Assembly (NCBI GenBank): GCA_040385245.1
Contig: JAZKHT010000003.1
Coordinates: forward strand, 290,820 to 354,819
Direction: 5' to 3'
DNA: 64,000 nt
Source of the DNA: JAZKHT01 sp040385245
Lineage (GTDB): Bacteria > Pseudomonadota > Alphaproteobacteria > Rhodobacterales > Rhodobacteraceae
Shown: positions 8,958 through 17,139 of the stretch, piece after piece
How positions within the stretch are numbered: the first letter of the stretch is position 1
Layout: each line of letters starts with the position of its first letter
The notes under the pieces: model-generated
Seen by the model: the letters and a program-made list of their open reading frames with translations, nothing else
Databases searched by the model: none
What the model was told of the DNA's origin: nothing
Position numbers and translations under genes: made by a program

Positions 8958-8990
8958 GTAGGGCCAGACGCGATGCGCCGATAAGTCCAG
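8958..8990 (-). promoter_or_regulatory. Candidate TauR operator between tpa and tauA (tandem direct repeat)
   Basis: On the minus strand CTGGACTTAT (8990-8981) is followed by CTGGCCCTAC (8967-8958), again with a 23-bp step. Intervening bases resemble those at the xsc operator (GCGC and CGC blocks in matching places). The site lies 101 bases from the tpa start and 164 bases from the tauA start, so it could serve both divergent promoters. Confidence 0.75.
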
Positions 8991-9154
8991 ATGAAGTTTC
9001 GTTTTGTTGCAAGCCCCCGCCAAGGAACAATCGCCTTCCCACGCCTGCATTGGGAAAACATGGTTTTTCTTTGCCCGAACGGCCCCCGAACGGGGGTAGA
9101 CAAGCAGATACCGCCTGCCAGAAAGAAGCAGGCAAGATCAACACGGAGGACAAC

Positions 9155-10159
9155 ATGACCCTACGGAACTCCCTTCTGGGCGCGGCGGCGACGCTGGCCT
9201 TGATGACCGGTGCGACTGCGGCCCTTGCGCAGGTCGAAGAAATCACCATCGCCTACTTTCTTGAATGGCCGATGCCCTTTGAATACGCCAAGGCCATGGG
9301 CACGTACGAGAAAGAAATGGGCGTCAAGATCAACTGGCGCGCGTTCGATACCGGCACGGCGATGTCGGCGGCCATGGCCTCGGGCGATGTGCATATCGCG
9401 GTCAGCCAGGGGGTTCCGCCCTTTGTGATCGCCACCAGCGCGGGCCAGGACCTGCAAGTCATCGACGTCGCGGTCAGCTATTCGGACAATGACAACTGCG
9501 TCGTGCGGACCGATCTGGAAATCACCAAGGACAACGCGACCGAACTGAACGGCAAAAAGGTTGTCCTGCCGGTCGGATCGGCGGCCCATTACGGGTTCCT
9601 GAAGCAGATGGAGCATTTTGGCGTCGACGTCGCCTCGATGGAGATTGTCGACATGGCTCCGCCGGATGGGGCTGCGGCCTTTGCCCAAGGCGGCATCGAC
9701 ATGGCCTGCGGCTTTGGCGGCGGTCTGCGCCGGATGAAAGAGAACGGCAACGTCCTGCTGACCGGCGCGGAAAAAGAAGAACTGGGCATCCTTGTGTTCG
9801 ACGTCACCTCGGCCCCTGCCGGTTTTGTCGCGGAAAACCCTGATCTGGTTGCGAAATTCCTGAAAATTACCGCCGATTCCAACGCCATGTGGGCGGATGA
9901 AAGCAAGCGGGCCGAAATGCTGCCCGTCATCGCCAAGGACAGCGGCATGGACGAGGCATCGGCCGCGGATTCGCTGGCGACCTTTACCTTCCCCACCGTC
10001 GACGAACAGCTTTCGGAAAAATGGCTGGGCGGCGGCGCGCAGGAATTCATGAAGGGCGTGGCGCAGGTCTTCGTGACGGCAGGGTCAATTCCCGCCGCCC
10101 TCGACAGCTATGAGAACGCGGTCAACACCGGGCCGCTGGCGGCTGCGGGCGGCATGTGA
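9155..10159 (+). CDS. tauA: Taurine ABC transporter, periplasmic binding protein
   Basis: The 334-residue protein begins with a cleavable signal peptide (MTLRNSLLGAAATLALM, cleavage after TAALA near residue 25) and continues as a type 2 periplasmic binding protein of the taurine/nitrate/aliphatic sulfonate group, with the ITIAYFLEWPMPFEYAK opening, an early MSAAMASGDVHIAVSQ segment and FVAENPDLVAKFL near the end. It captures taurine in the periplasm for TauBC. The ATG at 9155 has GGAGGA six bases upstream. A much longer frame from 7397 runs into this gene, but its first part is only the antisense of tpa. It is the first gene of the tauABC unit, divergent from tpa. Confidence 0.93.
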   Translation: MTLRNSLLGAAATLALMTGATAALAQVEEITIAYFLEWPMPFEYAKAMGTYEKEMGVKINWRAFDTGTAMSAAMASGDVHIAVSQGVPPFVIATSAGQDLQVIDVAVSYSDNDNCVVRTDLEITKDNATELNGKKVVLPVGSAAHYGFLKQMEHFGVDVASMEIVDMAPPDGAAAFAQGGIDMACGFGGGLRRMKENGNVLLTGAEKEELGILVFDVTSAPAGFVAENPDLVAKFLKITADSNAMWADESKRAEMLPVIAKDSGMDEASAADSLATFTFPTVDEQLSEKWLGGGAQEFMKGVAQVFVTAGSIPAALDSYENAVNTGPLAAAGGM

Positions 10160-10177
10160 TCTGACAGGCGGAACCCG

Positions 10178-10205
10178 AAGGGCGGCGCATTCCCGCGCCG
10201 CCCTT
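10178..10205 (+). terminator. Hairpin between tauA and tauB
   Basis: AAGGGCGGCGC and GCGCCGCCCTT form an 11-bp perfect stem with a six-base loop just before tauB, followed by only a short T tract. Such stems after binding-protein genes commonly protect the upstream message or cause partial termination, giving more TauA than TauBC. Confidence 0.55.
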
Positions 10206-10212
10206 TGCACAT

Positions 10213-11034
10213 ATGACGGATGCCATGACCGGACTGATCATCGACGATATCTCCATGCGGTTTGACGTGCCGGGCGGCAAACCCGTGCAGGCGCTGCAAA
10301 ACGTGTCGCTTGCGCTGAACGAGGGCGAGTTGTTGTCCGTGCTTGGCCCGTCGGGCTGCGGCAAGACCACGCTTTTGAACATTCTGGCGGGGTTTCTGGC
10401 ACCGACGTCGGGCCGGGTCACGCTGAACGGGGCCACCGTCACCGGGCCGGGGGCCGACCGGGGCATGGTGTTCCAGCAAGGCGCGCTGTTCGAATGGATG
10501 AGCGTGCGCCACAACATCGACTTTGGCCCCCGCATGAAGGGCATGGCCAAGCGCGACCGCGATGCCATTACCGATCATCTGCTGGAAACCGTGGGCTTGC
10601 AGGATTTCGGCAGCAAGGCTGTCTATGAACTGTCGGGGGGCATGCAACAGCGCGTGGCGCTGGCGCGCTGTCTGGCGAATGATCCGCAGGTGATCCTGAT
10701 GGACGAACCGCTTGGCGCGCTGGACGCGCTGACCCGCGAAAAGATGCAAGGGCTGGTGCTGAAGCTTTGGAAGGAAACCGGCAAAACGGTCGTCCTGATC
10801 ACCCATTCCGTCGAAGAGGCGCTGCTGCTGGGCGAACGCCTTGTCGTCATGGCCCCGCGACCGGGACGCATCTTTCAGGAATACCGCCTGCCGTTCGCCG
10901 AGGCGGGCGTCAGCGCCGATCTGCGGACGATCAAGAAATCGCCGGACTTTGCCGAACGTCGCGAGGAAATCCTTGGCATGATCTGGGGCATGGAAGAAGA
11001 AATCATGGGACGCCGTGACGGGGGGGCCGCATGA
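10213..11034 (+). CDS. tauB: Taurine ABC transporter, ATP-binding protein
   Basis: The 273-residue ATPase drives taurine import. Walker A is GPSGCGKTT (near residue 46), the Q-loop lies in VFQQGALFEW, the signature is LSGGMQQR and Walker B is VILMDEPLGALDALTRE, with the switch histidine in LITHSVEEA. This matches the SsuB/TauB/NrtD group. The start may be ATG 10213 or ATG 10225; the latter gives MTGLIIDDIS. Its stop overlaps the tauC start by four bases (ATGA), typical of subunits made in fixed ratio. Confidence 0.93.
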   Translation: MTDAMTGLIIDDISMRFDVPGGKPVQALQNVSLALNEGELLSVLGPSGCGKTTLLNILAGFLAPTSGRVTLNGATVTGPGADRGMVFQQGALFEWMSVRHNIDFGPRMKGMAKRDRDAITDHLLETVGLQDFGSKAVYELSGGMQQRVALARCLANDPQVILMDEPLGALDALTREKMQGLVLKLWKETGKTVVLITHSVEEALLLGERLVVMAPRPGRIFQEYRLPFAEAGVSADLRTIKKSPDFAERREEILGMIWGMEEEIMGRRDGGAA

Positions 11035-12281
11035 TCGTTCTTGCCTTCTACATCGCCGTTTTCATCGGGGCCTTTGTCGTTGTCCGCGCGGTGCGGGCGC
11101 GTCATGCCAAAAACGATCTGACATCGCGCAAGACGGTCACTTTTGGCGACGAATCCGCGATCACGCCGGACCGGGCGGCGTCGGTCATCTCGATCGTGGC
11201 GATCTTTCTGATCTGGGGCGCGTTCACCGGATCGAAACTGGTGCCGTTGCATGTGCCAGGCCCGTTCGTGGGCACCACATCATTCACCTACACCGCCACC
11301 AACCCGGCCGGGCAGTCCGACGATGCGACGGTGACGATCCTTGTCCATCCCTTTGGCGAAAAGCCCGAGGTCCCCCAGGTGACCGAGGGCGAGGGTTTCG
11401 CCAAGAACGACAGCGCCATCGTGCAGGCGTGGCGGTCGGTGCTGCTGAAGCCGGTTGCCAATGACGGCGAGGGGGCCACGGTGACGGCCATCGACGGCGC
11501 GCCTGTGGTGCCCGACACCGCTATTCCGGTGGCCAACGGAAAACTGGTGCTGACGTCGAAAGGGTCGCTGAACTTTGAACCCGCCAAGGGGTTGCAGATG
11601 GAGCCGATCTGGCTGCCTGCGCCCGAAAAGGTGGCCGCCCGACTGGCCGAAATCTGGGCGAACGGCTATCAGAACACCGCCCTGCTGACGCATCTGGGCG
11701 CGTCGCTGATGCGGGTGCTGGTAGGCTTTGCGCTGGGGTCGCTGGTGGGCATCCCCTTGGGCTATGCGATGGGCTTGTCGGGCTGGTTTCGCGGCTGGTT
11801 CGATCCGATCGTCGAATTCATGCGCCCCGTGCCGCCGCTGGCGCTGATCCCGCTGGTGATCATCTGGTTCGGCATCTGGGAAAGCGGCAAGATCGTGCTG
11901 CTGTTTCTGGCGGCGCTGTGGATCATGACCATCGCCGCGCGGGCGGGTGTGTCGGGCACGCGGATATCAAAGATCCACGCCGCCTATTCGCTGGGCGCCA
12001 GCAAGGGCCAGATCCTGCGCCACGTCATCATCCCCAATTCTCTGCCCGAAATCTTTACCGGCGCGCGGGTGGCGATGGGGGTGTGCTGGGGCACGGTGGT
12101 GGCCGCCGAGCTGGTGGCGGCGGAAAAGGGTGCCGGGATGATGATCATCGCCGCCTCGAAGTTCCAGATGACCGATGTGGTGGTGATGGGCATCATCCTG
12201 ATCGGGGTGATCGGCTATGGCATCGACATCCTGATGCGCATGGCCGAACGGGTTCTGGTGCCGTGGAAAGGCCGTGGCTGA
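11031..12281 (+). CDS. tauC: Taurine ABC transporter permease with an extra N-terminal domain
   Basis: The C-terminal part (from about residue 194) is a normal TauC/SsuC permease with several membrane segments and the EAA loop YSLGASKGQILRHVIIPNSLP-type motif contacting TauB. The protein is 416 residues, however, about 130-140 longer than usual TauC. The extra part has two hydrophobic helices (about 1-18 and 50-66) and then about 120 polar residues including GTTSFTYTATNPAGQSDDA, which resembles bacterial Ig/cadherin-like repeats found in surface proteins. This segment would face the periplasm, where TauA docks. No frameshift or internal start is needed. The start overlaps tauB. Family assignment is firm; the role of the extension is unknown. 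Confidence 0.88.
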   Translation: MIVLAFYIAVFIGAFVVVRAVRARHAKNDLTSRKTVTFGDESAITPDRAASVISIVAIFLIWGAFTGSKLVPLHVPGPFVGTTSFTYTATNPAGQSDDATVTILVHPFGEKPEVPQVTEGEGFAKNDSAIVQAWRSVLLKPVANDGEGATVTAIDGAPVVPDTAIPVANGKLVLTSKGSLNFEPAKGLQMEPIWLPAPEKVAARLAEIWANGYQNTALLTHLGASLMRVLVGFALGSLVGIPLGYAMGLSGWFRGWFDPIVEFMRPVPPLALIPLVIIWFGIWESGKIVLLFLAALWIMTIAARAGVSGTRISKIHAAYSLGASKGQILRHVIIPNSLPEIFTGARVAMGVCWGTVVAAELVAAEKGAGMMIIAASKFQMTDVVVMGIILIGVIGYGIDILMRMAERVLVPWKGRG

Positions 12282-12672
12282 CCGCACGATTTTTCTGCGA
12301 AAAATCAGGCGTCGATGGGGCGTGGTGCGTTCTGACAGTGTTTTCCTTTGCGTATTTTCGCAAAGGAAAAGCATGCCTTTTCCCTGCGCTTTCCCGGGCG
12401 AAGGGTCAGGATCCGCGCCCCCGATTGCGCATCCCGCCGTCTGCACCGAACACACAGTTGCTTTTTGCGCGCGAATTTGCTGTAAGGCAGACAGCCTTCG
12501 GGCTGAACCCTGGTGACCGGGCCCCTCTGGCGAGAGTTTGCGGCGCTCTCGTGATGTCGGCACCGCGGAAAGCAACAGTCGCACGGACCCACGTTCTGAC
12601 ACCTTTGCACGTCGCGGCTTTGCGTCGTGCTTCTCTGTGTTGTGACGTGACCGACCAGGCACGGGATATCCC
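12282..12672 (+). other. 391-bp non-coding interval with several hairpins
   Basis: No gene is seen. GATTTTTC-tgc-GAAAAATC (12288-12306) follows tauC by seven bases and can serve as its terminator. A second perfect 12-bp stem, TTTTCCTTTGCG and CGCAAAGGAAAA with a TATTTT loop, lies at 12341-12370. Nearer the next gene are CAGCC-ttcg-GGCTG (about 12491-12504) and a CGAGAG/CTCTCG stem (about 12530-12551), so the DUF475 gene probably has a long structured leader. I could not match it to the manganese riboswitch often found before TerC-type genes. Confidence 0.55.
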
Positions 12673-13743
12673 ATGACCGTCTTTTCTGAACCCAAATCCA
12701 CCATGACCTATTTCAAATGGGCCTTCATCGTTACCGCACTTGGGCTTGTGCTGGGGGCGATGCTTGGCTGGCAATCCACCGGCACCATCGGGGGCATGGC
12801 TTCGGTCTTTTTCATCTGCGCCGTGTTGGCAGTGCTGGAAATCTCGTTGTCCTTTGACAACGCCATCGTCAATGCAAACAAGCTGAAAGAGATGCGCCCG
12901 GAATGGCAGCACCGCTTTTTGACCTGGGGCATCCTGATCGCGGTGTTCGGAATGCGGATCGTGTTTCCGCTGCTGATCGTGGTGATCGCGGCCAATGTCG
13001 GGCCGTGGCAGGCGATGGTCATGGCAGCCAGCCAGCCCGCCGAATACGCCCGCATCATGGAAGAGGCGCATCTGCCCATTGCGGCCTTTGGCGGCAGTTT
13101 CCTGATGATGGTCGGCCTGACCTATTTCTTTGATGCCGAAAAGGACATCCACTGGGTCCGCTGGGTCGAGGAAAAGGTGTCGAAATCCGCCACGATCCGC
13201 GGGATCGAGGTCGGGATCGTGCTGATCGTCATTCTGGTCTTTTCGCGCCTGCTGGAGGGGGCGGAGTCGACACTGTTCCTCTCATCGGCCATCTATGGCC
13301 TGGTGACGTTTCTGGTGGTCGAGGTGGTCGGCGGTCTGCTGGACGCCAGCGAACAAAGCATGAGTGCCGCCGCAAAGGGGGGCCTGGGCGCGTTCCTGTA
13401 CCTTGAGGTGCTGGATGCCTCGTTCTCGTTCGATGGGGTGATCGGGGCGTTCGCACTGAGCAACAACCTGTTCGTAATCGCCATCGGTCTGGGCATCGGA
13501 GCGATGTATGTGCGGTCGATGACCATCATGCTGGTCGAAAAGGGCACCCTGGCGCAATACCGCTATCTGGAGCACGGGGCATTCTATGCCATCCTGATCC
13601 TGTCAGTGATCATGTTCGTCCAGACCTTGGCGCATATCCCCGAGGTCATCACCGGCCTGGGCGGGGCGGCCCTGATCGGGGTATCGCTGTGGTCGTCGAT
13701 CCGGTGGAACCGCAGCCACGGCGCGGCCCTCGATCCGCGCTGA
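12673..13743 (+). CDS. DUF475/TerC-superfamily integral membrane protein
   Basis: The 356-residue protein has about eight to nine membrane segments. Two acidic motifs in membrane helices, LEISLSFDNAIVN (about residues 55-68) and LDASFSFDGVIGAFA (about 246-260), are the paired metal-site signatures of the TerC superfamily, in the DUF475 arrangement. Relatives are linked to tellurite resistance and manganese or calcium export; which ion applies here is not visible. The ATG at 12673 has a weak GGGAT before it; an ATG at 12703 would remove ten residues. It stands alone, followed by a strong inverted repeat. Confidence 0.85.
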   Translation: MTVFSEPKSTMTYFKWAFIVTALGLVLGAMLGWQSTGTIGGMASVFFICAVLAVLEISLSFDNAIVNANKLKEMRPEWQHRFLTWGILIAVFGMRIVFPLLIVVIAANVGPWQAMVMAASQPAEYARIMEEAHLPIAAFGGSFLMMVGLTYFFDAEKDIHWVRWVEEKVSKSATIRGIEVGIVLIVILVFSRLLEGAESTLFLSSAIYGLVTFLVVEVVGGLLDASEQSMSAAAKGGLGAFLYLEVLDASFSFDGVIGAFALSNNLFVIAIGLGIGAMYVRSMTIMLVEKGTLAQYRYLEHGAFYAILILSVIMFVQTLAHIPEVITGLGGAALIGVSLWSSIRWNRSHGAALDPR

Positions 13744-13785
13744 ACCGGTCCAACCCTTTGGTCAGAGGCGGATGACCCAAGCCTT

Positions 13786-13826
13786 CTGGCAACCGATGCA
13801 GCAGAAAGATGCGCATCGGTTGCCAG
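13786..13826. terminator. 14-bp perfect inverted repeat after the DUF475 gene
   Basis: CTGGCAACCGATGC (13786-13799) and GCATCGGTTGCCAG (13813-13826) are exact complements separated by 13 bases, 43 bases after the stop codon. There is no T run, but the stem is strong enough to act as a transcript end or mRNA 3' barrier. Confidence 0.6.
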
Positions 13827-13898
13827 CCCGCCACCAGCCCTTGGCAAGCGATACCGCAACTGTTAGCGCAACGAACATGTAACCAGTTGCGGTGTACG

Positions 13899-15908
13899 AT
13901 GATCTACCGACGCGAAATCGATGGCCTTCGCGCCGTTGCCGTTATCCCGGTCATCCTGTTTCATGCAGGCGTCACCACGATCAGCGGCGGGTTTGTCGGT
14001 GTTGACGTCTTTTTTGTCATCAGCGGCTATCTGATCACCACAATCCTGCTGAACGATCTGGCCAACGGCACGTTCTCGATCGCGCGGTTCTATGAGCGGC
14101 GGGCCAGACGGATCTTGCCCGCCCTGTTCACGGTCATGGTCTGCAGCCTGCCCTTTGGCTGGGCCTGGCTGCCGCCGGAACCCTTGCAGGATCTGTTGAA
14201 AAGCATGGCGTCTGTCGTGCTGTTCCTGTCCAACTTCTATTTTCTGAGCCAGACCGGCTATTTCGGCCCCAGCGCCGAAGTGCAGCCCTTGCTGCACACT
14301 TGGAGCTTGGCCGTGGAAGAACAGTATTACCTGCTGTTCCCTCTGCTGCTGGCAGTCCTGTGGCGGCGCGCGCGGGGGTCTATCCTGTGGGTCGTGCTGG
14401 GCGCGTCGATCTGCAGCCTCGGGTTTGCCGAATGGGGTCTGACCCGCGATCCGGACCGCACTTTCTTTTTCACCCTGTCGCGCTTTTGGGAACTTGGCGC
14501 AGGCTCAATCTGTGCCGCCCTGTTGTTTCGTCGCCCCTTGCCACCGAATTCCCTGTTGGGTGGGGCCGGGTTGGGGATGATCCTGACAGCGGTGTTCTTC
14601 TATGGCGGGCAGGCCGGTTTTCCCGGGGTGAACGCCCTGCTGCCTGTTGGGGGCACCGCCTTGATCATCCTGTTCGGGGGGGCTGGCACCGCTGTTGCGC
14701 GTCTGTTGGGGGCAAGGCCGCTGGTTGCGGTGGGGATGATCAGCTACAGCGCCTACCTGTGGCACCAACCGCTGTTCGCCTTTGCCCGCCTGCGCAGCAT
14801 CGAGGCCCCTGCCCCGTGGCTGATGGGCCTGCTGGCCGTGGCGTCGCTGGCTCTGGCAGCCCTGACATGGCGGTTTATCGAGCAACCCTTCCGTAAGGGC
14901 ACCCCGCCGTTGCTGGCCCGGCGTGCGACGCTGTTTGCCACAAGCGGGGCAATCGCCCTGGCCTTTGTGGTGCTTTGGCAGCTGGGCGAGGCGACGCACG
15001 GCTTTGCCGCGCGGATCGATCCGCAGGTGCTGGCCCTCATCACACCCGACGAGGCGCGGCGCAAAAGGCTGTGCCATTACAGCGACGGCGATCATTTCGC
15101 CGATCATCCCGCCGCACGCTGCCTGCAACCCAACAGCGCGGGTGGGATCGACGTGATCCTGATGGGTGACAGCCATTCCCGGTCCATTGCGCCCGAAGTG
15201 CAGGATGCGCTGGCGGCCAGGGGCATCGGGTCTTACTCGGTGTCCTATTCGGGATGCGTTCCCCTGCCCGGCTTTCGCCGTGTGGCCAAGGGGGGCAGCC
15301 ACGACTGCGCCGCCTTTGTGGACAGCGTGCTTGGCTTTGCCCGCAGCCAGGGGGTAACAACCCTGGTTCTGACCGGGCGCTTCACGTTCTATTGGTCGGG
15401 GGCGCGGTTCGACAATGGCGAAGGCGGGCGCGAAAACGGTGAACCGGGCCACATTGACCTGATGGCACATGCCGCCGAACACCGCGCGGCGGACGATCCG
15501 GCCCGTCAGGCGGAGGTGTTGCAGGCCTATGCCGACGGTCTGCGCAGCTTGGCGGAGGAATTTGCCACAGTACTGGTCTATCCCATCCCCGAAGCGGGCT
15601 GGGACGTGCCCAACCTTCTGGTCAAGAACGCCATGTTCAATCAGACCCGGCCCGACATCTCCACCGCCCTCAGCACCTATCTGCGCCGCAATGGCCCGGT
15701 GCTGGACACCTTTGATGCCATCGCTTCCGACCGGATCTACCCCGTCCGCCCCGCCCAGACCCTGTGCGATACAGGCACGGGCCGCTGTCTGAACGCCAGC
15801 GGCGACAAGGTCTATTACCTGGACGATGACCACCTGAGCAGAACCGGCGCCCTGCTGCTGGCCGACCCGATCGCACGGGCGGTAGAACAGGCCTTGCAGC
15901 AGCGCTGA
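13899..15908 (+). CDS. OafA-type acyltransferase 3 protein with C-terminal SGNH domain
   Basis: The 669-residue protein acetylates surface sugars such as lipopolysaccharide or exopolysaccharide. The first half (about residues 1-370) is an acyltransferase-3 membrane domain with the opening YRREIDGLRAVAVIPVILFH, RRARRILPAL and HTWSLAVEEQYY motifs. The second half (about 400-669) is an SGNH hydrolase-like domain with GDSHS (block I) and DDDHLS near the C-terminus carrying the catalytic Asp/His. The frame extends back to 13809, but the family starts at MIYRREIDGLRA, so the ATG at 13899 is used despite a weak ribosome site. It stands alone, ending 14 bases before a convergent tRNA-Cys. Confidence 0.9.
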   Translation: MIYRREIDGLRAVAVIPVILFHAGVTTISGGFVGVDVFFVISGYLITTILLNDLANGTFSIARFYERRARRILPALFTVMVCSLPFGWAWLPPEPLQDLLKSMASVVLFLSNFYFLSQTGYFGPSAEVQPLLHTWSLAVEEQYYLLFPLLLAVLWRRARGSILWVVLGASICSLGFAEWGLTRDPDRTFFFTLSRFWELGAGSICAALLFRRPLPPNSLLGGAGLGMILTAVFFYGGQAGFPGVNALLPVGGTALIILFGGAGTAVARLLGARPLVAVGMISYSAYLWHQPLFAFARLRSIEAPAPWLMGLLAVASLALAALTWRFIEQPFRKGTPPLLARRATLFATSGAIALAFVVLWQLGEATHGFAARIDPQVLALITPDEARRKRLCHYSDGDHFADHPAARCLQPNSAGGIDVILMGDSHSRSIAPEVQDALAARGIGSYSVSYSGCVPLPGFRRVAKGGSHDCAAFVDSVLGFARSQGVTTLVLTGRFTFYWSGARFDNGEGGRENGEPGHIDLMAHAAEHRAADDPARQAEVLQAYADGLRSLAEEFATVLVYPIPEAGWDVPNLLVKNAMFNQTRPDISTALSTYLRRNGPVLDTFDAIASDRIYPVRPAQTLCDTGTGRCLNASGDKVYYLDDDHLSRTGALLLADPIARAVEQALQQR

Positions 15909-15921
15909 ACAGGGAAAACCT

Positions 15922-15995
15922 TGGAGGCGGGTACCGGAATCGAACCGGTCTTCACGGATTTGCAATCCGCTGCGTAACCTCTCCGCCAACCCGCC
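15922..15995 (-). tRNA. tRNA-Cys (GCA)
   Basis: The minus strand folds as a cloverleaf: acceptor GGCGGGT with ACCCGCC, anticodon loop TTGCAAA with GCA, a T-loop GGTTCGATTCC, and an encoded TCCA end. The gene is 74 nt including CCA. Confidence 0.97.
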
Positions 15996-16101
15996 GCATC
16001 AAGGTGCGGTCGGGATAATTCATCATCGCGCGGGGTGCAAGGGCAAGTTGGCCCTTAACTCCCAGTCCTGTCAGCCCCCAGTCCTGTCAGCCCCAGTCCC
16101 G

Positions 16102-17139
16102 TCAGCCCCAGTCCAGCACCACCTTGCCCGACAGGCCCGACCGCATGGCGGCAAAGCCTTCGGCGAACTGGTCGACGGAAAAGCGGTGGGTGATCACACG
16201 GCGCACGTCGAGCCCGTTTTCCAGCATGGCGATCATCTTGTACCACGTCTCGAAGATCTCGCGCCCGTAGACGCCCTTGATGGTGATCGCCTTGAAGACG
16301 ATGCGGCTCCAGTCCACGGGGCTTTTGCCGGGGGGGATGCCCAGCATGGCGATGCGGCCCCCCATCACCAGCGCCTCGACCATCTGGTCAAGGGCGGCCT
16401 GATTGCCCGACATCTCCATCCCCACATCAAAGCCTTCGGTCATCTTCAGCCGCGCCATCACGGCGCGCAAATCCTCGGTCGCGACGTTCACGGGGGTCAC
16501 GTCCGTCACCTCGGCCGCCAGCGCCAGACGCGCGGGGTTCACGTCCGTGATCACCACATGCCGCGCGCCGACATGACGCGCCACGGCGGCGGCCATGATG
16601 CCGATGGGGCCCGCGCCAGTGATCAGCACATCCTCGCCCACCAGATCGAACGACAGGGCGGTGTGGACGGCGTTGCCAAGGGGATCGAGTATTGCGCCGA
16701 TCTCATCATCGATCGCGTCCGGCAAGGGCACGACGTTGAACGCAGGCAGGCGCAGATATTCGGCAAAGGCACCCGGTTCGTTCACACCGATGCCGCGCGT
16801 GGCCGGATCGAGATGGAACTTGCCCGCCCGCGACTGGCGCGAGTTGCGGCCGATCAGATGCCCCTCGCCCGAACAGCGCTGGCCGATGGTCAGTCCTTCG
16901 ACGTTGCGGCCCAGTTCCACAATCTCGCCCGCGAATTCGTGGCCGGTGACCAGCGGCACGGGCACGGTGCGCTGCGCCCAGTCGTCCCAGTTCCAGATGT
17001 GGATGTCGGTGCCACAGATGCCGGTCTTGCGGATGCGGATCAGCACATCGTCAGGGCCGATTTCGGGCACGGGGCGGCGTTCCATCCAGATGCCGGGTTC
17101 GGGTCTGGCCTTGACCAGCGCCTTCATCTCGTTGCTCAT
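16102..17139 (-). CDS. tdh: L-threonine 3-dehydrogenase
   Basis: This NAD-dependent zinc enzyme oxidises threonine to 2-amino-3-ketobutyrate, which Kbl then cleaves. The 345-residue protein has the catalytic zinc residues in KTGICGTDIHIW and TGHEFAGE, a Rossmann GAGPIGIMAAAVA and the family strand SGEGH. Compared with E. coli Tdh, the lobe that binds the structural zinc (four cysteines after GEGH) reads LIGRNSRQSRAGKFHLD here, with every cysteine replaced. The enzyme therefore probably lacks structural zinc but keeps the catalytic site. Its start overlaps the kbl stop (ATGA), so the two are translated together. Confidence 0.93.
   Translation of the reverse strand: MSNEMKALVKARPEPGIWMERRPVPEIGPDDVLIRIRKTGICGTDIHIWNWDDWAQRTVPVPLVTGHEFAGEIVELGRNVEGLTIGQRCSGEGHLIGRNSRQSRAGKFHLDPATRGIGVNEPGAFAEYLRLPAFNVVPLPDAIDDEIGAILDPLGNAVHTALSFDLVGEDVLITGAGPIGIMAAAVARHVGARHVVITDVNPARLALAAEVTDVTPVNVATEDLRAVMARLKMTEGFDVGMEMSGNQAALDQMVEALVMGGRIAMLGIPPGKSPVDWSRIVFKAITIKGVYGREIFETWYKMIAMLENGLDVRRVITHRFSVDQFAEGFAAMRSGLSGKVVLDWG

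Noticed and set aside
7397..9154. Long frame leading into tauA, which would make a 920-residue protein
   Set aside because: The first part is antisense to tpa and the signal peptide with ribosome site begins at 9155.
12480..12672. yybP-ykoY manganese riboswitch before the DUF475 gene
   Set aside because: Stems are present, but I do not find the conserved GGGGAGUA-type and closing segments, so the class is not claimed.
14505..15989. 494-residue minus-strand frame
   Set aside because: Antisense shadow of the acyltransferase gene and overlaps tRNA-Cys; composition is arginine/glutamine-rich without domains.
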